34,206 nucleotides of DNA. Origin: CAYTLW01 sp964438735. Lineage in GTDB: Bacteria > Myxococcota_A > UBA9042. This document shows, one piece after another, positions 1 to 8,500 of this stretch. The notes under the pieces were generated by a model. It made no database searches. It was not told the origin of the DNA and saw only the letters and a program-made list of their open reading frames with translations. The position numbers and the translations under genes are program-made. The stretch lies in contig CAYTLW010000084.1 of the NCBI GenBank assembly GCA_964438735.1, forward strand, positions 1 through 34,206, in the 5' to 3' direction. Every line of letters begins with the position of its first letter. Within the stretch, counting starts at the first letter, position 1.

Positions 1-113
1 GTTTGCAGGTGAATGCTGAGGTGCCTCTATAAAACCGCTAAAGTCGAGCCTAGAGGACTCGTCGAGTTTGCTCCAGGCGCAGATCTTCTGGCGCGGCCGC
101 GCGTCCAACCAAC

Positions 114-1151
114 ATGGCCCGGTTCTTGACCGCTTTGCTTGTATGCGCGTTGGCTTCGCCCTCCATGGCGAGCGCCATCGTGATCAAGAAGCCGCCCAAG
201 CACCTCTTCCGATCGGCGAAGGCGGTGCAGAAGGCCAACCGCGACCTGGTGGTAGCCATCGACAAGGTGCCGCGGGAGTGGCAATGGAGCCACATCGTCA
301 TCCATCACACGGCGGTGATCCGAGGCTCGCTGGCCGGCATCGACCGCTATCATCGGGGCAAGTTCGCCGACGGTCAGGGCATCGAGTACCACTTTCTCAT
401 CGGCAACGGGCACAGCGCGCCTGACGGTCTGATCGAACTCGGCCGCTGGCAGACCCGGGCCCGATCCATCCATGTCGCCTACCCGGCACGCGCCCCCCTG
501 GCCATCACCGTCTCCTTGATGGGCAATCTACACGTGCAACCGCCGAGCCAGGCGCAGATGTTCGCCACCGAGCTGTTGTTGCGCCGATTGATGCGCGTAT
601 ACGGCATCACGCCCGACCGCGTGAGCACCAATACACGGGTCGACGGTCGGGTGACCGTCTGCCCGGGGCGGCACTTTCCCATCGACAACCTGCTCTGGCG
701 CTTGCGCCACGTGCCCAAGCTGAACCAGGCTGACTGGCGACCTCCGTGGCCGGACGTGCAGATGGACGGCCCCTACCCGAACCTCCAGCAGATAAGGCAC
801 CTGCTGCGGCCGCGCTATTCTTGCCCCCGCGGCATGCCGCCCTTCGAAGCGCTGACGTCCTATTCGGCGAAACGACCGGGCGGCGGCATGATCGAGGCGC
901 GCCTGTTCAGCGTGCAGACCGGCCACCGATGCGAGCCGATCACCCGCCGCATGCTCGGATTGCGCACCAAGGTGGGGTGGTTCGTGCGCGAGACCAACGG
1001 CTACCGCAAGGGCCGCCTGAAGGTGCGCCGCAAGCGCGGCCGCGTCGTCGTGCAGTTGGTGGACGGCCGCGGGGTGATGATCACCTGCGCGCGCACCGCC
1101 AAGGGTCCGCCTGCGTGTGCCACCACCACCTCCGGTCGCAAGGCGCGTTGA
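114..1151 (+). CDS. Exported N-acetylmuramoyl-L-alanine amidase / PGRP-fold protein
   Basis: This 345-residue protein has a signal peptide (residues 1-21, ending SMASA) and is likely periplasmic. Residues 57-200 resemble the Amidase_2/PGRP fold: the first zinc-ligand region is IVIHHTA (H64/H65), followed by EYHFLIGNG around residues 91-99 and the CPG motif at C183-G185. Family members cleave the amide bond between MurNAc and the stem peptide of peptidoglycan. One feature is odd: the second zinc-ligand histidine, normally in a GHR-type motif 8-9 residues before the Cys, reads NTR (Thr174) here, so catalysis is uncertain; His187 just after CPG might compensate. The C-terminal ~100 residues are basic, have two further Cys pairs and are not recognised. 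A TATAAA element at 28-33 is a possible -10 without a clear -35. The gene lies 133 bases upstream of the helicase start on the same strand. The fold is fairly sure; the activity is not. Confidence 0.8.
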   Translation: MARFLTALLVCALASPSMASAIVIKKPPKHLFRSAKAVQKANRDLVVAIDKVPREWQWSHIVIHHTAVIRGSLAGIDRYHRGKFADGQGIEYHFLIGNGHSAPDGLIELGRWQTRARSIHVAYPARAPLAITVSLMGNLHVQPPSQAQMFATELLLRRLMRVYGITPDRVSTNTRVDGRVTVCPGRHFPIDNLLWRLRHVPKLNQADWRPPWPDVQMDGPYPNLQQIRHLLRPRYSCPRGMPPFEALTSYSAKRPGGGMIEARLFSVQTGHRCEPITRRMLGLRTKVGWFVRETNGYRKGRLKVRRKRGRVVVQLVDGRGVMITCARTAKGPPACATTTSGRKAR

Positions 1152-1209
1152 TTCCTTCTCCGCGGCGGCTCAGTGGTCCATTTACAGTTTTCGATTGAAA
1201 TGCGCGCTC

Positions 1210-1261
1210 GGCTGGGGCACACACCCAAGCCCCAACGCGATGTGCCAGCCAGATCGGCTGG
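1210..1261 (+). promoter_or_regulatory. Leader with overlapping alternative hairpins upstream of helicase
   Basis: Three related arms lie between the amidase stop and the helicase ATG: GGCTGG at 1210-1215, CCAGCC at 1245-1250 and GGCTGG at 1256-1261. The middle arm can pair with either flank, so the two structures exclude each other. A further stem, TGGGGC (1213-1218) with GCCCCA (1229-1234), competes with the first arm. An AT-rich patch at about 1177-1203 (containing TTTACA) is the likely promoter area. The arrangement resembles an attenuator or a terminator/antiterminator pair, but no U-run follows, so the role is inferred only. Confidence 0.3.
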
Positions 1262-1284
1262 ATTCGGAGCGTGGTCGAGGTCTC

Positions 1285-3450
1285 ATGGTTCACCCCATCG
1301 TCGCCGACGAGAGCGAATTGTTGGCCCGAGTCGCCGTGCTGCTGCAGGCTCCCTCGGCCGACGTGACGCCGTCAGAGCGACCCATCGTCGACGAGCTGCA
1401 ACGGCTGCGTGGCGAGATGGGCGCGGCCAAGGGGGAAGATCGCGGCGCCCTGCTGGAGCAGTATCACGCCCAGGTCTCCCTCCTGGAGCAACTCCGAGGT
1501 GCCCGCGGCCGGCCTGTCGTGGATCCGGCGCGGCCCTATTTCGCCCATATGCGACTGGTCGAGGAGGTGGACGGCAAGGCCCGCGAGCGAGACATCTGCC
1601 TGGGCAAAGCCACGCGCATCGAGGACGGGATGCGGATCGTCGACTGGCGGCACGCGCCGGTGTCGCGCATCTTCTACCAACACGCCCAGGGGGATACCTA
1701 CGAGGAACGCCTGGGCGGCCGACCGGTGGTGGGCGAGCTGGCGGTGCGTCGCACGGTCGCCATCCGGGATGGCGTGCTGGAGGCGATTCACGCCCCTGAA
1801 GGCATCTTCCAGCGCGCCGGTGACGGCGACGATTCGGCCTGGCGACAGACTGCGGTCGAGCCGCCACGTCTGGCCGGTGGTGCCGGAACAGCGCTGAGCT
1901 GGCATCGCTCCGACTCGCCGAGCAGGACCTCGGATGTGCACCTGGGCACGGGCCGGAATCGGGGCCGACGTCGACGGCCGCGGCGACGCGACAAGCACCT
2001 GCCGGACATCGCCGGACTCATCGATCCCGACCAGTTCGACCTGGTCTCCCGACCTGAGGGGTTCGTCGTCATCCGCGGTTCGGCTGGCTCAGGCAAGACC
2101 ACCGTCGCCTTGCATCGCATCGCCTGGCTGGCCCATGGCGACGGCCGCATCAACAGCGGTCGCACGCTCTTCCTGGTCTTCTCTCGCGCACTTCGAGACT
2201 ACGTCAGCCACGTCCTGCCGGCCCTGGGTGTGGGCGGTGTGACGATTCGCACCTTCCGCGATTGGGCCCACGCGCAGCGGCAACGGCACTTTCCGCGGCT
2301 GCCGGCGGGACATCGCCACGACACGCCCGCGGTGGTCGTGGCCATGAAGTCGCATCCGGCCATGTTGCAAGCGCTGGCCTGGCAGGTGACCCGCACATCG
2401 GGTCCGCCCACGGCCGCCCAGGTGGTCGACGACTGGGCCAACGCCCTGACCAACGAGAGCCTGCTGAGCCAGGCGGTCGTCGAGGTGGCGCCCAAAGCGT
2501 TCAGCAGTGACGACATTCAGCGCGTCGTGTCGTGGTGCAGCGCCCAGCATTCCGACCTGCTCGAGCGAAGACGCGCGGCGCGCGCAAAATACTCCGGCCA
2601 GGGCGACCTGTTCGGCGGTTCTGGTGAAGACACAGGGCCCGTATTCGACGACGAGGATGACAGCCTGCTGCTCTACACCTGGCAGCTGCGGGTGGGGCCG
2701 CTGCTGGGTCGCAAGAAGCGCCCCCTTCGCCTGCTGCACGTGGCAATTGACGAGGTGCAGGACTTCTCGCCGGTGGACGTGCGGGTCGTATTGGGCTGTC
2801 TCGACCAGCGGCGCAGCATCACCCTGGCGGGCGACACCCAGCAGCACGTGATGAAGGACGCCGGCTTCACCTCCTGGAACGACTTCTTCCGCCACCTGGG
2901 CGTGGACGGCGCGGCCGTGGACACCCTGCGCGTCTCCTATCGCTGCACGCGCCAGGTGGTCAGCTTCGCCCTGGACGTGTTGGGTCCGTTGCGCGAAGAC
3001 GATCTGCCCCTGGTGACCCGCAACGGTCCGCGGGTGGAGCTCTTCTCATTCGGCGACCACGGCGGCTGCCTCGTCTTCCTGACCGACGCGCTCAACGCCC
3101 TCGCAGACGACGAACCCAACGCTTCCGTCGCGGTGCTGACCCCGACCCGCGAGCTCAGCGATATGTACCACCACGGCCTGGTCCGGGGTGACGTGCCGCG
3201 GCTCCGCCAGGTCAAGCATCAGGACTTCTCTTTTGCACCCGGCGTCGAGGTCACAGAGGTCGCCGAAGTCAAAGGCCTGGAGTTCGACTACGTGATCCTG
3301 GTCGAGGTGAGCGCAGGCCACTATCCGGAGACCGACGCTGCCCGTCGGCTCCTGCATGTGGGCGCTACGCGGGCGATTCACCAGCTGTGGATGACTTCGG
3401 TGGCGAAGCCTTCGTCCATCGCCATCTCCTCCAGCACGGTGAACCCATGA
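1285..3450 (+). CDS. HelD-like superfamily 1 ATPase/helicase
   Basis: This 721-residue protein is of the UvrD/HelD type. The N-terminal third carries the HelD-style region (VDWRHAPVSRIFY, about residues 120-135) seen in family members that bind RNA polymerase and strip stalled complexes from DNA. Walker A is GSAGSGKTT (265-273). Walker B is IDEVQDF (488-494), followed by the Q-containing motif LAGDTQQH. Motif IV/V elements include VSYRC, and the C-terminal EVKGLEFDYVILVE and HVGATRA carry the motif V/VI arginine. ATP hydrolysis driving nucleic-acid or RNAP remodelling is expected in the cytoplasm. The chosen ATG at 1285 has a purine-rich site (cgagg) just upstream; the frame is open back to 1117 but that stretch is Pro/Arg-rich and unlike the family. 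An upstream ATG at 1240 is possible but lacks a ribosome binding site. The stop overlaps ATGA at 3447-3450 at the junction with the next gene. Confidence 0.85.
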   Translation: MVHPIVADESELLARVAVLLQAPSADVTPSERPIVDELQRLRGEMGAAKGEDRGALLEQYHAQVSLLEQLRGARGRPVVDPARPYFAHMRLVEEVDGKARERDICLGKATRIEDGMRIVDWRHAPVSRIFYQHAQGDTYEERLGGRPVVGELAVRRTVAIRDGVLEAIHAPEGIFQRAGDGDDSAWRQTAVEPPRLAGGAGTALSWHRSDSPSRTSDVHLGTGRNRGRRRRPRRRDKHLPDIAGLIDPDQFDLVSRPEGFVVIRGSAGSGKTTVALHRIAWLAHGDGRINSGRTLFLVFSRALRDYVSHVLPALGVGGVTIRTFRDWAHAQRQRHFPRLPAGHRHDTPAVVVAMKSHPAMLQALAWQVTRTSGPPTAAQVVDDWANALTNESLLSQAVVEVAPKAFSSDDIQRVVSWCSAQHSDLLERRRAARAKYSGQGDLFGGSGEDTGPVFDDEDDSLLLYTWQLRVGPLLGRKKRPLRLLHVAIDEVQDFSPVDVRVVLGCLDQRRSITLAGDTQQHVMKDAGFTSWNDFFRHLGVDGAAVDTLRVSYRCTRQVVSFALDVLGPLREDDLPLVTRNGPRVELFSFGDHGGCLVFLTDALNALADDEPNASVAVLTPTRELSDMYHHGLVRGDVPRLRQVKHQDFSFAPGVEVTEVAEVKGLEFDYVILVEVSAGHYPETDAARRLLHVGATRAIHQLWMTSVAKPSSIAISSSTVNP

Positions 3451-3473
3451 GCACGTTGAACCCATGACCACGC
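3440..3473 (+). repeat. 17-bp tandem duplication at a gene junction
   Basis: Two copies of a 17-base unit (consensus TGAACCCATGASCACGY) sit head to tail at 3440-3456 and 3457-3473 with two mismatches. Each copy carries an ATGA. The first ATGA overlaps the helicase stop; the second contains the start of the CoA-binding protein gene. Since 17 is not a multiple of 3, the first ATG opens a 6-codon reading frame that ends at TGA 3465-3467, across the real start. Confidence 0.75.
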
Positions 3474-3907
3474 TGAATCAGGCCGCTGACATCCTGCGCG
3501 CCAGCCGCACAATCGCCATCCTGGGCGCCCACCATGTGCGCTCGAAGGCCGCCTTCTACGTGCCCCAATATCTGCATGGACGCGGCTATCGCGTGCTGCC
3601 GGTGAATCCCCGTTTTGTCGGCAGCACCCTGTGGGGGCAGCCGGTGGTGGCGACCCTGGCGGAGCTTGGCGAGCCGGTGGATATGGTCGATGTCTTCCGC
3701 CGGTCGCAGCACCTGCCCGAGCATCTCGAGGAGCTGCTGGCGATGGCGCCGCTGCCGCGGGTCGTGTGGTTCCAGTTGGGCATCCGGCACGACCGGGTGG
3801 CGACGCTATTGGCTGACGGCGGCATCGAGGTTGTGCAGGATCGCTGCACGCTGGCCGACCACAGGCGGGCGGGCCTGGGGCACGTCGAGGATGCCGTCTC
3901 GGATTAG
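3464..3907 (+). CDS. CoA-binding domain protein (YccU-like)
   Basis: This is a 147-residue single-domain Rossmann protein of the CoA_binding_2 family. It shows the N-terminal nucleotide-binding segment TIAILGAHH (about 16-24), then GYRVLPVNPRFVG (about 42-54), WGQPVVATLAEL and VDMVDVFRRS, all in the order and spacing of the family, which is usually 130-150 residues. Members bind CoA or a related nucleotide in the cytoplasm; their physiological role is mostly unknown. The start lies 13 bases after the helicase stop with no clear Shine-Dalgarno, so translation probably depends on coupling to the helicase. It ends 29 bases before the oppositely oriented channel gene. Confidence 0.88.
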   Translation: MTTLNQAADILRASRTIAILGAHHVRSKAAFYVPQYLHGRGYRVLPVNPRFVGSTLWGQPVVATLAELGEPVDMVDVFRRSQHLPEHLEELLAMAPLPRVVWFQLGIRHDRVATLLADGGIEVVQDRCTLADHRRAGLGHVEDAVSD

Positions 3908-3936
3908 CTTCGATACGCCAGTTGAACGCCGTCCAA

Positions 3937-4962
3937 TCAGTACAGAATCCGGTCGTGGACCGGCTCCGCTGCGGGTAGATCCGTCTCGCCGAGCATCTCG
4001 CGCAGGTCGATCTCGATGGTGCGGCACAAGGCGTTCATCGGCACGTCGTTCATGCTGCGCTCGAAGGGGTCCTCGCTGGAGTCGCCGATGCCCTCCATGG
4101 TCACGAATACCCAGGTGACCACCGCGTTGGCGACCAGCATGGGCACCACCATCAGCATGGAGTGCAGGCTGAGGGCCTGATCCACGTGCTCGGCGAAGAT
4201 GTCCAACATGCCAAAGGGCAGGACGACGACGAAGAGGCGGGTGAAGATCCGGCTGAACTCGGCGTACTGACGCGGGAACGGGGTGTGTTTGATGCGCTCT
4301 GCCTTGCCTTGCAGGGCGTAGAGTTCTTCGATGACATCCATCATCGCGATCTGGTGAAAGAGGTCCATCCGCTTGTTGGTCAGCAGGCTGGCCAGACGCT
4401 TGCCCTGCGCTACCAGTAGCTGCGTGGCCGTGTTGGCGTAGGCCGACATGGTGGTCATTTCGTCGGGCGCCAGGAAGCCGGAGAGCTCGCGATCCCAGTC
4501 GTTGCGCATGGCGTCCTTGTGACGTTCCAGGCGCTTGCGCGTGGTGGGGTGGGGGTTGTCGAAGAAGCGCGATGTGCGGCGCAGCTGCAGGCGGACGGCG
4601 TTGATCCAGGCGATGTGGCGGTAGATCAGCTCCTTGCGCATGGCCCGGGCGTCTTCGCTGTCATCGTCCGGCTCGATGTAGCTCATGACAGCGTTCGCCC
4701 AGGTTCGACTGGCGTTGACGACCCCGCCCCAGATCTTGCGCCCCTCCCAGAATCGGTCATAGGCCGAGTTGTTCTTGAAGCCGACGTAGAAGGCCACCGC
4801 CGTGCCGACCGTCGCGATGGGCAGGAAGGGCACGCGCAGCCAGAGGAGGCCGCCATGTACGTAGGCGGCGTAGACCATAGCCGCCCACGCGCCGGACTTG
4901 AGGAGCGTCGGTATGGCCCAGCGCAGGACCATCAGTCGGGGCAGTCGGCGGGTCTTGAGCAT
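3937..4962 (-). CDS. Bestrophin-like (UPF0187/YneE-type) anion channel
   Basis: This 341-residue membrane protein has bestrophin-family hallmarks. Two hydrophobic segments lie near the N-terminus (about residues 25-65), followed by the signature GFKNNSAYDRFWEGRKIWG (about 61-79), VVNASRTWAN and the RHIAWINAVRLQLR helix. A second hydrophobic pair follows at about 235-285 (FVVVLPFGMLDIF, MLVVPMLVANAVVTWVF), then GIGDSSEDPFE, which matches the acidic loop of bestrophins. Bacterial members form pentameric ion channels in the inner membrane. The ATG has a GGAG ribosome binding site 7 bases upstream. The gene stands alone; the next minus-strand gene upstream ends 182 bases away. Family assignment is firm; ion selectivity cannot be read from the sequence. 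Confidence 0.92.
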   Translation of the reverse strand: MLKTRRLPRLMVLRWAIPTLLKSGAWAAMVYAAYVHGGLLWLRVPFLPIATVGTAVAFYVGFKNNSAYDRFWEGRKIWGGVVNASRTWANAVMSYIEPDDDSEDARAMRKELIYRHIAWINAVRLQLRRTSRFFDNPHPTTRKRLERHKDAMRNDWDRELSGFLAPDEMTTMSAYANTATQLLVAQGKRLASLLTNKRMDLFHQIAMMDVIEELYALQGKAERIKHTPFPRQYAEFSRIFTRLFVVVLPFGMLDIFAEHVDQALSLHSMLMVVPMLVANAVVTWVFVTMEGIGDSSEDPFERSMNDVPMNALCRTIEIDLREMLGETDLPAAEPVHDRILY

Positions 4963-5144
4963 GGCATCTCCAGGCCTGGGGTGAGCCGCAGGGTCGATGT
5001 CGGTTCAGCGGCGATGTCGGAGCCGGGGCGAGGGCGTCGGCAACGAAACGCCGCGGCCGAGGGTACACAGGGGCAGGGATCGCGACCGGGTTGCGCGCTA
5101 CAACCAGGTGGAATTATGGGCTGGTCAGAGTCCTTATTCGGTGC

Positions 5145-5402
5145 TCAAGGGGTCTTTTTCCTGGCCGTATACTTGAGCGCGTAGTGCTGATGTTGCTCTT
5201 TGTGGCACTCTCCGCAGGCATCCGGCCCGACGAAGCCCTGGCTGCCGAAGTGGCGATGCTGGCTTCCTGCCGAGGCGATCACCAGCCCGGTCATACCTGC
5301 GAGGCAGACGACCGCGACGACCCAGGCGCTGGTGGGCATGCCGCCGCTGTCGTCTTCAGCGCCGCCCATTGCTGTGCCTGTGTGGTCCTGCTCGCCCGCC
5401 AT
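5145..5402 (-). CDS. Small membrane-anchored monohaem c-type cytochrome-like protein
   Basis: This is an 85-residue protein with a short acidic N-terminus, one transmembrane helix (about residues 25-45), then a single haem-binding motif CGECH (C63, C66, H67) inside GPDACGECHKEQ. That context matches the first haem site of multihaem or monohaem cytochromes in sulfate- and metal-respiring Deltaproteobacteria (inference from family memory). The protein stops 18 residues after the haem motif, which is very short for the family. Downstream sequence on this strand shows no further CxxCH in the same frame, and an AAAAA run just before the stop is a possible frameshift site. The chosen ATG has a GGGGAG site 5-6 bases upstream; a TTG at 5426 is the alternative. 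It may be a small functional electron carrier or the remnant of a longer cytochrome. Confidence 0.55.
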   Translation of the reverse strand: MAGEQDHTGTAMGGAEDDSGGMPTSAWVVAVVCLAGMTGLVIASAGSQHRHFGSQGFVGPDACGECHKEQHQHYALKYTARKKTP

Positions 5403-5568
5403 TCCCACTCCCCGAGAGCGTTCCAACAGCCCTGCTCATCCCAGATCCGGACTTTGTACGGCGCAACAAGCGACGAATGTGTCCGCTGGGATGGCGGAGT
5501 GGAGGCGCCGTGGGGATCTACGCGAGGGCGCGCGCTGTCGGCTCGTCTGGGCAAACAAGGGACCCAAA

Positions 5569-8500
5569 CTACCAGCTGAATCGCACCTCACCGTTGCCGG
5601 TGCGCACATTCCCCTGGCTGCCGATCAAGCTGCCGGAGCAGTACGACCCGCCGCCGCCGCCGCCCTTGCTGTAGGTGCCACCGCTGCCGCCGGTGTAGCC
5701 GCCGCCACCGCCGCCGCCATGGTAGGACGCGCCGCCGCCGCCGAAGCCGCCCTTGCCGCTATAGCTGGTGGTGCCGCCGGCGCCGCCCTTCTTCTTGCCG
5801 CCCTTGGCCCAGTTGTTGCCCGTGCCGTCGCCATTCCAGCCGCCGCCGCCGGCACCTGTGCCACCGCCGCCGCCGTTGTTGGAATAGCCGCCCTGCCCGA
5901 TACCGACCGACGAGTAGCCGCCGGGTCCGCCCTTCTGGCTGGTCAGCCCGCCCTGCCCTGCGTGGCCCTGGTACGAGGAGCCGCCGCCGCCGCTGGCGAT
6001 GAGCAGGGGCTGGCCGTTGCTGTTGTTGCTGATGAAGGAGCCGCCGCCACCGCCGCCGCCGCAGAGACCGCAGGTGCCATCCTTGCCGCGACCGCCGACG
6101 ACGACGCGCAATGATTTGCCGCCGAGCCCGGTGAACGAGCCGCGCATCATGGCGCCGCGCCCGCCCTTGGACTTCTTGGTACCCGCCTCGGCCCCCCACG
6201 CTTCGATGGTCAACGTCTGCACGCAGGAGGGCACGTTGAAGTTGGTGGCGGAGCCGCTGTAGTTGAAGATCTTGCTGCCGTTGCTGCAGGCGGATTGGCA
6301 CTTGCCCGACAGGCAGATCTTGCCGCCGCCGCAGGGTGTCTTGTCGTTGACCGGCGTGGTCTGACAGCCCTTGGAGGTGTTGCAGGTGTCGGTGGTGCAG
6401 GGGTTGTTGTCGTTGCAGCTGAGCTGGTCACCGCCGCACTTGCCGCTGCTGCACTTGTCGTTCTTGGTGCAGGCGTTGCCGTCGTTGCAGGGCGAAGCGT
6501 TGGGGATCAGCTTGCAGCCGCTGGAGGCGTCGCAGAGATCCTCGGTGCACGGGTTGTTGTCGTTGCAGTTGACGGGATTGGCGGTGCACTTGCCGGCCTT
6601 GCAGGTGTCGCCGCTGGTGCACTTGTTGTTGTCATCACAGCCCTTGTTGCTGTTGACCGTGTAGCAACCCTTGGCCTTGTCGCAGAGGTCGTCGGTGCAG
6701 ACCTTGCCGTCGTTGCAATTGAGCGGTGCGCCGGGTTTGCAGGCGCCGCCGCTGCAGGCGTCGGACTTGGTACACACGCTGCCATCGGCATCGCAAGCCT
6801 TGCCGTTGGCCGCCGCCTGCTGCAAGCACTTGCCGGTCTTGTTCACGCAGGCGGTCTTCTTGCACGGTCCGTCGCCGCTGGTGTTGCAGAATACGATGGT
6901 CAACGGGTTGATCTTGCAGCTGAACGGAGCCTGGCTCTTGTCGCAGAAGAGGGTGCCATTGCACAGGTTGCCGTCCTCTTTGCCCGCGCAATCGCTGTTG
7001 ACATTGCACTCGCAGATGTTGGTGCCGGGTACGCACTTGCTGCCGGCGCAGACGTCGCCCTTGGTGCAGGGTTTGCCGTCGTCGCACTTGTTCTGATTGG
7101 GTGCATAGGTGCAGCCGAGTTTGGGGCTGCAGGCGTCTGTGGTGCAGGGGTTGTTGTCATTGCACGAAACGGCGACGACCAGCGGTGTGCCGGCGCAGCT
7201 GCCGCCGCTGCAGCCGTCCTTGCTGGTGCAGGCGTTGCCGTCGTTGCAGGGTTGCGAGTTGTTGACCTTGTAGCAGCCCTTGGCCTTGTCGCAGAGGTCG
7301 TTGGTGCACACATTGCCGTCACTGCAGGGCAACGGCTTGCCGACCTTGCACAGGCCGCCAGCGCAGGCGTCGCCCTGGGTGCAGACGCTGCCATCGGCGT
7401 CGCAACCGCTGCCGTCGGTGGCCGACGTCTTGATGCACTGGCCGGTCTTGGCCACGCAGCTGGTCTTGGCGCATGGCCCGTCTCCCTTGGTATCGCAGAG
7501 CACCGCTGAGTTCGGCTTGGGTTTGCAGACGTGGGCGGGCTTGGACTTGTCGCAGTACTGGATGCCGTTGCAGAGGTTGCCATCGTCTTTGGCGGCGCAA
7601 TCGGAGTCCTTCTGGCACTGGCAGATGTCTTTGCCCGCTTTGCACTTGCCGTTGGCGCACAGGTCGCCGTCGGTGCAGGAGTCGCCGTCCGAGCAGGGCT
7701 TGCTATTGGCCACGTTGGTGCAGCCCGTCTTTGGTGCGCAGCCGTCATCGGTACAGGGGTTTCCATCTTCGCACTTGGCCGGGCCCACCGCCTTGCCGAC
7801 GCACTTGCCCTGCACGCAGGCATCGGACTCGGTGCAGGCGTTGCCATCACTGCACGACTGCGAGATGGGCTTGTGCTTGCAGCCGGCCACCTTGTCGCAG
7901 CTGTCCGAGGTACACGCGTTCTTGTCGTCGCAGTTGATCTGCTTGCCGCCGCAGTTGCCACCTTTGCAGGCGTCGCTTGACGTGCAGGCGCTGCCGTCGT
8001 CGCAGGACTCGCCGTCCGACTTGTCCTGCCAGTTGCACTTGCCCGTGGTGATCTTGCACTTGCCGGTCACGCAGGGGTCGCCGGCGTCGCAGATCTTGAC
8101 CTTGCCGGCGGCGCATTGGTCGGCCTTGCAGAGGTCGCCGATGGTGCACGGGTTGTCGTCGTCGCAGGCGGCGCCGTCCAGGGTCGTCTTCTTGCAGCCG
8201 GTCTTGGGGTCGCAGGTGTTGGCTGTGCAGGCGTTGGCGTCATCGCAGACCAGCTTCTTGCCGCCGCAGCTGCCGGCGGTGCAGCTGTCGGCGATGGTGC
8301 ACGCGGTGCCGTCATCGCAGGCGACGCCGTCCACCAGCGGCTTGTAGGCGCACTTGCCGGTCTTGTCGTCGCAGGCGTCCTTGGTGCAGGCGTTGCTGTC
8401 GTCGCAGGAGACGACCTTGCCCACCGAGCAGACGCCGCTGCTGCAGATGTCACCCACCGTGCAGGCGGTACCGTCGGCATCGCAGGGTTTGCCGTCATCG

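Noticed and set aside
3957..4100. Possible terminator between the convergent CoA-binding and bestrophin genes
   Set aside because: Only 29 intergenic bases with no stable inverted repeat.
5200..6114. Plus-strand Ala-rich reading frame
   Set aside because: It is the mirror of the polyglycine domain and haem protein on the minus strand; low complexity with no family features.
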